In this document: positions 18,919 to 28,168 of the stretch, piece after piece
How the letters are laid out: every line of letters starts with the position of its first letter
Numbering within the stretch: the stretch's first letter is position 1
Assembly: GCF_029504655.1 (NCBI RefSeq)
Contig: NZ_JAQFIL010000001.1
Location: 4,345,001-4,409,000 of the forward strand
DNA length: 64,000 bases
Source of the DNA: Catalinimonas alkaloidigena
GTDB lineage: Bacteria > Bacteroidota > Bacteroidia > Cytophagales > Cyclobacteriaceae
Direction: 5' to 3'
Made by a program: the position numbers and the translations under genes
The notes under the pieces: model-generated
Database searches by the model: none
Seen by the model: the letters and a program-made list of their open reading frames with translations, nothing else
Told to the model about the DNA's origin: nothing

Positions 18919-19404
18919 TCATACTACTTCCTCAACCGGAGAAACGATGTGGTTGGGGCGGTAAAATTGCATAAGTGCGTAGCTGGCAAGAAAACCGGAA
19001 GTAATTCCCTCTATGGTGATGGTGAAAGCAATCAGTGCCGGATTAAGAAAATCACCGAATGGTTCCCGCTCCCGTATGACCTCCATAAATTCAGGAGAAA
19101 TCACTGTGACGTATAAGCTTACCAATGCAGCAAATAGTGTTACCCCTATTGCTGAGGTAAGCACTCCCAGACCAAAACCTTTAAAGTAAACAAGCCCCTG
19201 ACCTTTATATTTCTCTTTATAGTGCTTGATCGCCATCATTACAAAGCTGAACAAAATGATGATGTTCAGCGCTCTCAACTCCAGGTTATGCTCAAGCCCG
19301 AAAGCCTTCATCAAAAAAAAGAAGCCAACCAGGGCGAGTGTCATCAGCACTCCATATCGGAGGGCGAGTCGCTCTATTAAATTATCTTTCTTAGTATCTG
19401 TCAT
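18919..19404 (-). CDS. DUF4199-like four-helix membrane protein
   Basis: A 161-residue integral membrane protein with four predicted transmembrane helices: around YGVLMTLALVGFFFL, ALNIIILFSFVMMAI, GVLTSAIGVTLFAALVSLY, and ALIAFTITIEGITSGFLASY. The pattern, including the loop HYKEKYKGQGLVYFKGFGLG, matches the DUF4199 family found widely in Bacteroidota, whose function is unknown. It is a single-gene unit with its own terminator and is not obviously tied to its neighbours. Confidence 0.8.
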   Translation of the reverse strand: MTDTKKDNLIERLALRYGVLMTLALVGFFFLMKAFGLEHNLELRALNIIILFSFVMMAIKHYKEKYKGQGLVYFKGFGLGVLTSAIGVTLFAALVSLYVTVISPEFMEVIREREPFGDFLNPALIAFTITIEGITSGFLASYALMQFYRPNHIVSPVEEVV

Positions 19405-19577
19405 GATTTTGTGTCGTTTGTGGAATCAAACTATTGGTAGCATAACATGACAAACCCACTGTTGTTTAATATTTTAAAGTATTTAGTTAAACAAAATTTA
19501 TGTATTTTCGGAATTATTCTTTATATGTTTAGTTATTGATGGCACAATATCAGACAGTAAAACAAGGCACCAGCTAT

Positions 19578-20426
19578 CTATAGCATGCTTTTCAAGCTAC
19601 CTTTCATTTGATAAATCGTACCAATCTCTTCTTCACTCAAAGCTCTATTAAATATTGCCAGCTCATCCATTAGGCCTACATAATTAATTCCCAGGCGAAT
19701 GGTAGCCTTATCCAAATCCCAGCTAAAAGGCTCAGTGATATTTTCCTGGCTACCCTGTAGTTTTCCATTCAAAAAAAGGCTGGCACTTCCCTTAGCAGTA
19801 TTCAGATGAGAAAAGCATATGACTACATGCGTCCATTCTTCACGACCGAAGGGCATTGTCTGTGCTGTTACCAGCCGACTCATAAATTCAGGGTGCTCAC
19901 CCCCCTCCCCTCCCTGCGGATTCCAAACTGCCGCGTCGCCAAACACACCCATCCTGAAATCACGAGGATTTTTATCACTAAAGTCCACCCAGAGCGAAGC
20001 GTCATCATACCCTTCATCTGTAATCTGAATGGGGTCACTGTAGCCCGGCTCAAGGTCCTGATTGGGTTCCAGTTGCAGCCAGAAAGAAACAGCACCGCTC
20101 CAGTCTTCTTTAGTATAGTTTATATTGTCAGCAGCTTTGAAAAACAACACATGCTCGTTCTTGCGCGTAAAATCCAGACAAGCGCCTGACACCCCCTGAT
20201 CGCTGACCCGCTGTATATATTCACTTTGCAACCCTCGCTTGCCCTGGGGGAGTTGATCATAGTGCTCAGCCGTAAAGATCCAGGGATCACCCTTAGCAAA
20301 GTCAGCTTCCGCTTTTTCATCAAATGAGGCATAAAATGTCAGTGATTCTTTCAGATCTTGACTTTGATCTATTCCTGTGGAAAAAAGAAGGCCGATCAGG
20401 ATGGTAAGAAGGGGAATAGTTTTCAT
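19578..20426 (-). CDS. Secreted LamG/concanavalin A-like lectin-domain protein
   Basis: A 282-residue exported protein with signal MKTIPLLTILIGLLFSTG. One LamG-like jelly-roll spans roughly residues 30-275. Its recognisable pieces are LTFYASFDEKAEADF, EDWSGAVSFWLQLEP, EEWTHVVICFSHLNTAKGSA and the terminal LMDELAIFNRALSEEEIGTIY, the standard LamGL ending. No catalytic domain is attached, so binding of a glycan or other ligand is the most that can be inferred. It is on the same strand as, but not close to, the sialidase and esterase genes. Confidence 0.85.
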   Translation of the reverse strand: MKTIPLLTILIGLLFSTGIDQSQDLKESLTFYASFDEKAEADFAKGDPWIFTAEHYDQLPQGKRGLQSEYIQRVSDQGVSGACLDFTRKNEHVLFFKAADNINYTKEDWSGAVSFWLQLEPNQDLEPGYSDPIQITDEGYDDASLWVDFSDKNPRDFRMGVFGDAAVWNPQGGEGGEHPEFMSRLVTAQTMPFGREEWTHVVICFSHLNTAKGSASLFLNGKLQGSQENITEPFSWDLDKATIRLGINYVGLMDELAIFNRALSEEEIGTIYQMKGSLKSML

Positions 20427-20544
20427 CTTATTTAGGTTGTCGGTTAGTTTGAGATGAATTTAATAAAAGTGCGGGATATGGAAGAAAATAACTGACAGCT
20501 CGTTTATTCTTTTCTGCCAGCTACTCATATTTGGTAAGCATAGC

Positions 20545-21528
20545 TTAGGACTTCACGCGCACCTCAGTCCGTTTACGCTTATTGAATTTTTCTGCAATAA
20601 GCGCGATGATCAGAATCTGTGAGATATGATAAAGCATCACCGGCAAAATATAAAGGCTTGCATTGGGGCTGCTGCCAAACATCACTTTTGCCATCACCGA
20701 GCCATGCACCAGAGATTTTTTTGACCCGCAAAACAAAGCAGTGATCCTGTCTTCGGTAGAAAAGTTTAGCCTCTTAGCAATGACATCTATCAACAGTAGC
20801 ATGAGGAAGAAGAAAACCAGCACCGAAGCATAAAGCAGTAAGAAGTGCGTCCATTTCAAGCCTGAAAATAAGTGGGCAATAAAGGAAGCACTGAAACTGG
20901 CGTATACAATAAGGACGATCATGGTCTTATCAAAAAGACCAATGAGTTTATTATGTTTGATGGCAAAGCTGCCAAATCGGGGGTGTAGCAATATGCCTAA
21001 ACCCAGAGGCAATACAATTTGCAGCATCAGTTTTGAAAACACATCCAGAAAAGAAATTCCCTGCATTTCTTCTACAATCAGCCCCAGCCACAGAGGCGTG
21101 GCTACGACTCCTATTAAGCCGGATATGCTGGCATTAAAAATAGCCCCAGCTATATTCCCTCTGGCAATAGAAACCATGATGACTGAAGAAGATACTGTAG
21201 AAGGTAAAACCGCCAGAAAGAACACCCCTACCCAAAGCAGATGCAGGGTCTCATCCTGAATCAACGGCTTAAAAGGCAGCACCAGCAGTGGAAACAGCAC
21301 AAAAGTACTGAGCTGTATCAGAATATGCAGCCGGTAGTTGGAAATGCCATTCCTGAAACTTTCTACGGAAAGCTTCAGCCCGTAAAAGAAGAAGATCAGG
21401 CCAATACCAATATCTGTGACCTGATCCAGAGCGAGGAGTGTGGCAGCTTGCGGAAAAAGGTAGGCTACAAGCATCGCCAGAAATAACGACAGTATAAAGC
21501 CATTGATGTTAATACCACGTATCCTCAT
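20545..21528 (-). CDS. Bile acid:sodium symporter-like (SBF-like) membrane transporter
   Basis: A 327-residue inner-membrane protein with about ten hydrophobic segments. The sequence has the SBF-like (SLC10A7-type) features: GIGLIFFFYGLKLS in helix 2, VFFLAVLPSTVSSSVIMVSIARGN (split here by residues around Pro-Ser-Thr), and FCGSKKSLVHGSVMAKVMFG near the C-terminus. These transporters move organic anions with sodium; the bacterial substrate of this subgroup is uncertain. It stands apart from the Usp gene by about 160 bp, so co-transcription is unclear. Confidence 0.88.
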   Translation of the reverse strand: MRIRGININGFILSLFLAMLVAYLFPQAATLLALDQVTDIGIGLIFFFYGLKLSVESFRNGISNYRLHILIQLSTFVLFPLLVLPFKPLIQDETLHLLWVGVFFLAVLPSTVSSSVIMVSIARGNIAGAIFNASISGLIGVVATPLWLGLIVEEMQGISFLDVFSKLMLQIVLPLGLGILLHPRFGSFAIKHNKLIGLFDKTMIVLIVYASFSASFIAHLFSGLKWTHFLLLYASVLVFFFLMLLLIDVIAKRLNFSTEDRITALFCGSKKSLVHGSVMAKVMFGSSPNASLYILPVMLYHISQILIIALIAEKFNKRKRTEVRVKS

Positions 21529-21689
21529 GTACGGTAGAGTGTTCTGTAGAGAAAGTATCAGCTACAAAAGTAAAGAATAGAAAACAAGCTATAAGGCTGT
21601 CTGGCTATTTTTTGTACTGCAGAACTATATTTTTTTCACTTTTTCAAAAGAAATACCCGCTCGTTTCACTATCTAATCGCTATCGTTTG

Positions 21690-22601
21690 TCAGTCAAGAA
21701 AAGCTTCCAGCCAGTTGGAATGCGCTTTCATTTTTACAATCAGCAAGGGTATATCCTTGGAAAGTGCGGTCATTTTTTCGGTAACCGAGCCGAGCAACAG
21801 CACTTCAGCATCGCTCTTACCTTTGGCTCCCAACACTATCAAACCTGCCTTATAGTACTGAGCCCAGCGATGAATCTCACCCGCTACCTCTTCTTTTTCT
21901 ACCAGTTTGTAATGACATTTGCCTGTCTCCTCCTGCTTGATCGCTTTTTCCCTGAGCCTGGCAAAAGTTTTTTCTCCGTAGTCCAGATATCCTTCACGAT
22001 ATTTATCCAGGTTACGCGGCAGGTAGGGAAAATACTGAGGCGGCAAGGTATAAAGGTGCAGATATTTCAGCTCCGCGCTAAAAAGTTTTGACAGCTTATG
22101 GGCTGACTGTATCACAGGTATTCCGCTTTTGGAAAAATCCAAGGGAGCAATGATCTCCTGAATGGGATATTTCGCAGCTGAAGGAATCAACAACACCGGA
22201 TGCCCGGTCAGCCTTAAAAAGCGAATAGAAAAAATGCCCTGCCCTTCATCTTCAGTTTTATTACCCAGCAGGCACAGGTCTACCTCATGTTCGTTTACCC
22301 ACTTAACAATCTCACCGACGCTCTGATTCTGAAAAATCTTGATTTTAATTTCGGCGCCGCTATCTGATAGATACGCATTGATACCCTCTTCTATCTCAGC
22401 TTGCACCAGCTTTTCTAAGGGCTTGCTGGTTTCAGGATACAGGTCATGGAGTTCCTTGGGGGGTGTCTCCATGAGTATATTATGTATGAGCAAAATGTCT
22501 TTTACCGGAAAAACTTCGTTGAGATAAGCCACATAGCTGAAGAGACTTTTGTCAAAGTCAGTCATATCCAGGCAGACAAGTAGTTTCTTAGGGGTATTCA
22601 T
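21690..22601 (-). CDS. Tandem universal stress protein (UspA x2)
   Basis: About 304 residues when started at the ATG at 22601 (MNTPKKLLVCLDMTDFDKS); earlier ATGs at 22604 or 22661 lie inside the BCCT coding region and add a basic tail without domain value. Two UspA domains follow each other: residues about 5-140, ending LRLTGHPVLLIPS, and about 148-290, with PLDFSKSG at its start and the nucleotide-binding type stretch VLGAKGKSDAEVLLLGSVTEKM. The second domain keeps the G-2x-G-9x-G-S/T pattern of ATP-binding Usp proteins. The start overlaps the end of the transporter gene by 14 bases, implying coupled translation and a role in sensing stress or regulating the transporter. Confidence 0.88.
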   Translation of the reverse strand: MNTPKKLLVCLDMTDFDKSLFSYVAYLNEVFPVKDILLIHNILMETPPKELHDLYPETSKPLEKLVQAEIEEGINAYLSDSGAEIKIKIFQNQSVGEIVKWVNEHEVDLCLLGNKTEDEGQGIFSIRFLRLTGHPVLLIPSAAKYPIQEIIAPLDFSKSGIPVIQSAHKLSKLFSAELKYLHLYTLPPQYFPYLPRNLDKYREGYLDYGEKTFARLREKAIKQEETGKCHYKLVEKEEVAGEIHRWAQYYKAGLIVLGAKGKSDAEVLLLGSVTEKMTALSKDIPLLIVKMKAHSNWLEAFLD

Positions 22602-24261
22602 CATTCTTAGTTCTGGTTGAGAAATTATTTTCTTCTTCTTTCTGCCTTTGCTTCCTGACAAGATCTTTGACCACTTTCTCGTAGGATTTTTTGTCCTGCT
22701 CTTTTACCATCATTATTTCTTCTCTGTATTCTTCGTGTAAACCTTTGTAAAGACTGTAACACATGATCAACAATACAAAGGCAAAAGGTAAGCCTGTGGT
22801 GATAGCGGCAGTTTGCAAGGCGTTCAGTCCTCCTCCCAGCAGCAATACAGCAGCGACTGCCCCCTCAGCATTGGCCCAAAAGACACGCTGCCCTACCGGA
22901 GCATCCAGTTTCCCACCCGAAGTAATACTGTCTACCACCAGGGAACCGGAATCTGAAGAGGTTATAAAGAAAAAGATCACCAGCACAACTCCTACAAATG
23001 AAGAGACAAAGGACCAGGGGAACTGCTCCAGGAGCACAAATAAGGCAGTGGCTACGTTTTCCTGTACGGACTCTCCAATTTCAGCCAGGCCTTGTAGCTC
23101 CAGATATATACCGGAACCGCCAAAAGCAGATAACCAGAGGAAGGTCAGCAGGGAAGGAATAATCAGAACGCCCAATACAAACTCCTTCACAGTGCGCCCT
23201 CGGGAAATACGGGCGATAAACATACCTACGAATGGCGACCATGAGATCCACCATGCCCAATAAAATACCGTCCAGCTATTCTGCCATGCTGTCTGCTGAT
23301 AATTTTCTGTCCAGAAGCCCAGGCGGAGAATACTTTGCAGGTAATTTCCGGTATTTTGCACAAAACCATCAAAAATATAGAGTGTAGGTCCTAATATGAT
23401 GATGAAAAGCAGAAAGACACCGGCAATCCTGATGTTCAGCTCACTCAATACACGTACCCCCTTATCTATCCCCAATACTACAGAAGTGGTAGCTGCCAGC
23501 GTAATCGCGATGATCAGGATCACCTGAGTGGTCACTGATATCTCTATGCCAAACAAATAATTCAGTCCGGCATTGACCTGCTGCACCCCGAAACCCAGCG
23601 AGGTAGCCAGGCCAAATAGTGTGGCCACTACGGCGATAACATCTATGGTGTTGCCCACCGGACCATGAATACGTTCGCCCAGCAAGGGATAAAAAACTGA
23701 TCTAATGGTCAGCGGTAGTTTTTTATTAAACGCAAAGAAAGCAAGTGCGGCTCCTACGAGTGCATAAATCCCCCAGGCATGCAAGCCCCAGTGTAGAAAG
23801 GTCATGTTCATGGCAACACGCGCAGCTTCTACTGTCTCTCCTTCGCCGAAAGGAGGGCTCTGAAAGTGATTCATTGGCTCAGCCACACTCCAGAAAAGTA
23901 TCCCTATACCCATACCCGCACTGAAAAGCATAGAAAACCAGGCCAGTGTACTAAACTCCGGCTCAGCATGTTTTCCGCCAAAGCGTATACTACCTGTTTT
24001 GCTAAATGCCAGATAAAGCACAAAAAAAAGAAATGCATTTACGCACAGAATAAAAAACCAACCGGCATAATTAGAGATACCGGTCTGGAGCGTGGAAAAA
24101 ACTTCCTCCATCGGCTCACCTACAATAAGGGTAACTGCGATAAACAGCACCGTGATAATAGCTGCCGGCCAAAATACTGGCGCATGTATGTCAAAGTATC
24201 TGTTAATGCCTTTCTGGTCTTCAGGACTCTGAAAGTCCTGATCTTGTATTTCTTTGTTCAT
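22588..24261 (-). CDS. BCCT family betaine/choline/carnitine-type transporter
   Basis: A 557-residue inner-membrane transporter with twelve predicted helices and a charged C-terminal tail (KDLVRKQRQKEEE) of the type that senses osmotic stress in BetP-like proteins. The BCCT signatures are clear: SAGMGIGILFWSVAEPM carries the sodium/substrate loop of helix 3, and the helix 8 signature WAWWISWSPFVGMFIARISR supplies the aromatic box for a quaternary amine. It should import glycine betaine, choline or a similar osmolyte with sodium. It is sandwiched between an outer-membrane porin gene (18-bp gap upstream) and the Usp gene (overlapping downstream), forming a three-gene uptake unit. Confidence 0.95.
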   Translation of the reverse strand: MNKEIQDQDFQSPEDQKGINRYFDIHAPVFWPAAIITVLFIAVTLIVGEPMEEVFSTLQTGISNYAGWFFILCVNAFLFFVLYLAFSKTGSIRFGGKHAEPEFSTLAWFSMLFSAGMGIGILFWSVAEPMNHFQSPPFGEGETVEAARVAMNMTFLHWGLHAWGIYALVGAALAFFAFNKKLPLTIRSVFYPLLGERIHGPVGNTIDVIAVVATLFGLATSLGFGVQQVNAGLNYLFGIEISVTTQVILIIAITLAATTSVVLGIDKGVRVLSELNIRIAGVFLLFIIILGPTLYIFDGFVQNTGNYLQSILRLGFWTENYQQTAWQNSWTVFYWAWWISWSPFVGMFIARISRGRTVKEFVLGVLIIPSLLTFLWLSAFGGSGIYLELQGLAEIGESVQENVATALFVLLEQFPWSFVSSFVGVVLVIFFFITSSDSGSLVVDSITSGGKLDAPVGQRVFWANAEGAVAAVLLLGGGLNALQTAAITTGLPFAFVLLIMCYSLYKGLHEEYREEIMMVKEQDKKSYEKVVKDLVRKQRQKEEENNFSTRTKNDEYP

Positions 24262-24279
24262 GGTGTGTAGTTTTCAAAT

Positions 24280-25533
24280 CTAAAAATAGTAGCCAATGTT
24301 GATGTTAAAGCGCGTATGCCATTTGGCATCTTCATTGCCTTCGGCCAGTGCATTGCTATAGTCCGGCCCTAGCCAGGGATGATTGATGCCACTGGCAAAA
24401 TCTACATAAGTATAGACTGGCCCCGCTTTCACCATAGTACCCAACACATTCATCTGGGTATCAGCATAGCTTACTGTGGATTTGTCATAATAAGAATAGT
24501 TATCGTAAAATACCAGTTTGGAGATAGGTCCCCAATTTACCGGCACATGATAGCTCAGGCTGGCAGTATAAAGCTGTCCCTGATAAGCTACATTGTATGG
24601 AGCGCCATAGGCACCCATCGTTATGATATCATCTGCAGCCTCTTCTCCAATACTCAACTGGTCATCCATAGGAATATCAGCACCCAGTGCGATGGCCTGG
24701 AGCTTTATTCCTACCTGATTATAATCACCCCGCATATGCAGCGCCATGGCATGATGATTTCCTAATCCATCAGTAGTCAGGTTATAGATCTGTCCCCATT
24801 GTCCGGAAAGTCCGATGCGGGTTTCATCAGAAAGATGATGAACCAGCTTAGCGTTAAACTGATTGCTCTCTTCGTAATCACCAACAAAATCGTAGGAGTA
24901 ACGCCCGTAATCTGTAGGAGACAATTCCGCGTTTTTGTAATAGGCAAGCACATACCCCCACTTCTTCCCGCTGTGTAAGTACTTAACTCCCAAATCGTAG
25001 TCATCTTCCAGCCCGAGATAGTAAGTTACGTTAAAGAACCAGTTGTCTGAGTTATACGTCTGATTCCCAAAAGGCACCTGATGCAAACCCAGCTGTATTT
25101 GGTTATTTTCATTAATGTTATAACCTGCCCAGGCACTATGGGGCATAGGGCCGCCGAAGGCATCCGAGTAAAAACGATATTCCGCACTGAGGATAATCCC
25201 TTCTAACTCCCCCGTCACATTGATACGAAACATATCAAAAGCCATATCGCCCCCTTTGTTACGATTATCTTCCTGACCTTCCCAGCTTTTCACAAAATAA
25301 TTGAAGCGCACGGCTCCACCAATCATAATTAAGGGCTTGTCGCCTTCATCCTCCAGGGTATCTATTTCCATTACCTCAAAAGTGTTTTCGTGGACCTTAC
25401 CTGTCAGGATAAGTACCGGGCGTATTTTTACACTATCAACACTGACTGAATCCGTTCTGATTTGTGCATTTGTTCTGTAGGAAATGACAAAAGTAGAGAA
25501 TATGAGTAAGCAAAAAAGTGTATGATTTCTCAT
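24280..25533 (-). CDS. Outer-membrane beta-barrel porin (phosphate-selective-porin-like)
   Basis: A 417-residue exported protein with signal peptide ending near RTNAQ and alternating beta strands through to a terminal Phe (NIGYYF), the hallmark of an outer-membrane barrel. Strand pairs such as GGAVRFNYFVKSW, ILSAEYRFYSD and QIQLGLHQVPFG resemble porin O/P type barrels. An N-terminal 40-residue segment rich in Ser, Asp and Val precedes the barrel. As first gene of the porin-BCCT-Usp unit it probably provides the outer-membrane route for the osmolyte taken up by the transporter (inference from gene order). Confidence 0.85.
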   Translation of the reverse strand: MRNHTLFCLLIFSTFVISYRTNAQIRTDSVSVDSVKIRPVLILTGKVHENTFEVMEIDTLEDEGDKPLIMIGGAVRFNYFVKSWEGQEDNRNKGGDMAFDMFRINVTGELEGIILSAEYRFYSDAFGGPMPHSAWAGYNINENNQIQLGLHQVPFGNQTYNSDNWFFNVTYYLGLEDDYDLGVKYLHSGKKWGYVLAYYKNAELSPTDYGRYSYDFVGDYEESNQFNAKLVHHLSDETRIGLSGQWGQIYNLTTDGLGNHHAMALHMRGDYNQVGIKLQAIALGADIPMDDQLSIGEEAADDIITMGAYGAPYNVAYQGQLYTASLSYHVPVNWGPISKLVFYDNYSYYDKSTVSYADTQMNVLGTMVKAGPVYTYVDFASGINHPWLGPDYSNALAEGNEDAKWHTRFNINIGYYF

Positions 25534-25813
25534 AACAGCTTAATTTCGTTTTGGAAAAAAATAGAGGGAAGCACATTGAAACCTTCTATCTTCCAAACTA
25601 ATACGAAGCTGAGCTGTTCAAATTAACCTCAAGATTTGTGAAGTTTTGTAAACCAACAATTATTCAAGGCTTTGAAAGCGATAGTATAAAGGCCATACGG
25701 CATTGCCTAAAATCAAGCAAAACACTTGGTCTATAGAAGAAGGTTGATCTGCCGGAGTTTGGGTAAACATCAGCCTTTGAGCTGATTGAGCAAAACTTCA
25801 GCTATGCTTTCCA
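25534..25813. other. Spacer upstream of the porin operon
   Basis: About 280 bp with no credible reading frame and no strong hairpin. It contains the promoter region of the porin-BCCT-Usp operon on the right flank of that operon and the downstream flank of the sulfatase gene. Confidence 0.5.
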
Positions 25814-27253
25814 CTACTCTACCCTGGCAGCAGGCCTTACTTCCGAACCTTCTACGCCCGTCAATCTGTCACCCAACTCCTTACGCATTTCATCCGCTAA
25901 AGCCTTGATTTTTTCTACCACTTCAGGATGCTCATCCGCCACATTGTTGGTTTCGCTGATGTCCTCTCTCAGGTTATAAAGTGCAATTCCATCAAAGTTA
26001 AGCTGTTCGTAATCAATGGGAAGCCCATCGTCTCTTCCTTCACGACCGTTCAGTGAGCGGTAAGTGTGGGGGAAATACAGCTTCCAGTCACCGTAACGAA
26101 CGCCATGCAACTCATTGGTTTTGTAGTAAAAGAAATAAGCCTCATGCGGGCTTTCTTCTGATTCTCCGGTGAGTACACTCCACATGTTCTTACCGTCAAT
26201 TTTTTTGTCTGGAAGTGATGAACCGGTTAGTGCAGCCACAGTAGGTAAGATATCAATGGTCATCAGCGGCACGTCTATGGTTACGCCTGCTTCCAGCTTC
26301 GCAGGATAACGGATGATACAAGGCTCGCGCTGCCCTCCTTCCAGGGCAGTACCTTTACCTTCTCTCAGGGGTAAGGCACTTCCAGCATGCTCTCCGTAAG
26401 AGAGCCAGGGGCCATTGTCGGAAGTGAAGATGACCAGTGTATTTTCATCCAGACCATTGCTTTTCAGGCTTTCCATGATCTGCCCAACCGACCAGTCTAT
26501 TTCCATGATCACATCTCCGTACAGGCCTCTTTCCGACTTCCCTTTAAATTTATCAGAGACAAACAGCGGTACATGGGGCTGAGGATGGGCTACATAAAGG
26601 AAGAAAGGCTTGTCTTTATTGTCTTCAATGAAAGCGACACTTCTTTCGGTGATCTGCGTAGTCAGCATAGACTGATCTTCCAGCGTATCAATGACTTCTG
26701 TATTATCATAGAGAGGCAGGGGACCAAAGTTAAAAACCGGACCCTGCTGCGGATGCAAAGGCCACATATCATTGGAATAAGGAATACCAAAATAGTCATC
26801 AAAGCCCTGCTGATTAGGCATGTACTCAGGCTCATCACCCAGATGCCACTTACCATAAGCAGCAGTAGCGTAACCGTTAGCTTTCAGCATTTCGGCCATG
26901 GTAGTCTCTGAAGGGTTGAGCGCGGTTTTGGCATCAGGCATAAGCGCTCCGTGGATACCCACACGGTTAGGATAACAGCCGGTAAGTAAAGCCGCCCTTG
27001 AAGCCGAACAAACTGCCTGGGCAGCATAAAAATCAGTAAGTTTCAGGCCTTCGCTGGCCATCTGGTCCAGGTTGGGGGTTTTGATATCCGGTGAGCCAAA
27101 AACACCTACATCCTGATATCCCTGATCATCTGTAAAAATAATGACTACATTCGGTTTCCGGGCTTGGGTGTCCGCTTCAGTGGTGGTGTTCTGAGAGTTG
27201 CAGGCTAAAAGAGATAGTAATAAAGGCAGAAGGAATAAATATTGATATTTCAT
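25814..27253 (-). CDS. S1-type arylsulfatase lipoprotein
   Basis: About 479 residues from the ATG at 27253, where the protein begins with a textbook lipoprotein signal (MKYQYLFLLPLLLSLLAC, Cys18). A longer reading from 27346 adds a non-signal tail. The formylglycine motif is VCSASRAALLTG, with Cys82 as the residue converted to formylglycine, followed by the YPNRVGIHG segment. The metal ligands include the DDQG pair near residues 42-45 and the later FTSDNGPW motif. It should hydrolyse sulfate esters on polysaccharides or small molecules at the cell surface or in the periplasm. A maturation enzyme (FGE or anSME) is not encoded in this window. Flanking genes do not reveal the substrate. Confidence 0.95.
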   Translation of the reverse strand: MKYQYLFLLPLLLSLLACNSQNTTTEADTQARKPNVVIIFTDDQGYQDVGVFGSPDIKTPNLDQMASEGLKLTDFYAAQAVCSASRAALLTGCYPNRVGIHGALMPDAKTALNPSETTMAEMLKANGYATAAYGKWHLGDEPEYMPNQQGFDDYFGIPYSNDMWPLHPQQGPVFNFGPLPLYDNTEVIDTLEDQSMLTTQITERSVAFIEDNKDKPFFLYVAHPQPHVPLFVSDKFKGKSERGLYGDVIMEIDWSVGQIMESLKSNGLDENTLVIFTSDNGPWLSYGEHAGSALPLREGKGTALEGGQREPCIIRYPAKLEAGVTIDVPLMTIDILPTVAALTGSSLPDKKIDGKNMWSVLTGESEESPHEAYFFYYKTNELHGVRYGDWKLYFPHTYRSLNGREGRDDGLPIDYEQLNFDGIALYNLREDISETNNVADEHPEVVEKIKALADEMRKELGDRLTGVEGSEVRPAARVE

Positions 27254-27549
27254 TAATTGTAAGGTTGTCATATATGCATTCGTATGTGTAGGCTTAGCGC
27301 CCAAGTATACTATTTTCAGATCGTTGTGACAAGATTTTCTTTTCAATTTCAGTCTAATAGTAATGATTACATGAGAAGAATTAACTTCTTCTTTTTGGAA
27401 ATGCTCTCTGTGTTACTGAGCCTTCCCGGCGTACCTTTTGCCAGAAAAAACCTGATAAAAAATATTCCTGAGGAATAATTATTTCCTTATGTGTCGTTAA
27501 TTTATAGTTAACATTCATCAAGACAAAAGAGTAATAACCCCCAGCCTTC

Positions 27550-27768
27550 ATGAGCAGTCAAAGAAAAGCCCAGGTAAGTTCCTTAGTACGACAATTCTCA
27601 AAAAAAGACTTATTTATCCATCTGATAAGCGCTCTCAAAAGTGAGAGCTTTCTGTATGCCGGCATTCTTAAGGATGAAATTTTGAGCAGACCATTTTCGG
27701 AGAAGGAAAAACAGACGATAAGGAAAAGTTCTTTCTATCCACAGCTCAATGGAATTTTAGATAATTGA
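27550..27768 (+). CDS. Small hypothetical protein
   Basis: A 72-residue reading frame with a balanced, protein-like composition (Ser, Lys, Leu, Phe, Ile) and a basic N-terminus (SSQRKAQVSSLVRQFSKKD). No motif or membrane segment is recognised. It lies alone between the divergent sulfatase gene and a lipoprotein gene. It could be a real small gene or chance; I rate the two about equally. Confidence 0.4.
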   Translation: MSSQRKAQVSSLVRQFSKKDLFIHLISALKSESFLYAGILKDEILSRPFSEKEKQTIRKSSFYPQLNGILDN

Positions 27769-27884
27769 CCCTATCAAATTAGTACCATCACAAAAAAAAG
27801 ATACTCTATTAAGAACATCATAGGTATTCTCTAGTTAGGATAGTGTTTTAAGTAATGAATTTCAATTTTTTAAACTTTTTTAGT

Positions 27885-28118
27885 ATGAAATACTTATTCG
27901 CTATTTTTTCGGCATGCTTTATACTTGGCATAGCCGCCTGTAATTCCGGGCAAAATAAAACTACTGAACGCACTGTACTCGAGGAGGATACTGTTGCCGT
28001 AGAGAAAGAGTATGAAGTGGAAAAGAAAATCCGGGAAAAGACGGTAACCATAGATACGGTTACAGAAACAGAAACCGTAGAAAAGAAAGAAGACCTTGAA
28101 GGTGAAAGTGGCTCCTAA
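27885..28118 (+). CDS. Small charged lipoprotein
   Basis: About 77 residues from the ATG at 27885, chosen because it gives a clean lipoprotein signal (MKYLFAIFSACFILGIAAC, Cys19). A start at 27855 would add ten residues. The mature part is highly charged and repetitive, dominated by Glu, Lys, Thr and Val (for example VEKEYEVEKKIREKTVTIDT), and is probably an extended helix or disordered. It precedes the next gene by 50 bp on the same strand and is likely its operon partner in the cell envelope. No known family is recognised. Confidence 0.7.
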   Translation: MKYLFAIFSACFILGIAACNSGQNKTTERTVLEEDTVAVEKEYEVEKKIREKTVTIDTVTETETVEKKEDLEGESGS

Positions 28119-28168
28119 AGCCATTGTTATTTTTTTAATCCTACATTTTAAATCAAACCTTAACAAAA

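Noticed and set aside
27284..27478. A 64-codon plus-strand frame upstream of the small hypothetical gene
   Set aside because: Its composition is poor (Phe/Cys-rich start, no start-context support), it covers the upstream and promoter region of the sulfatase gene, and no homologous pattern is recognised.
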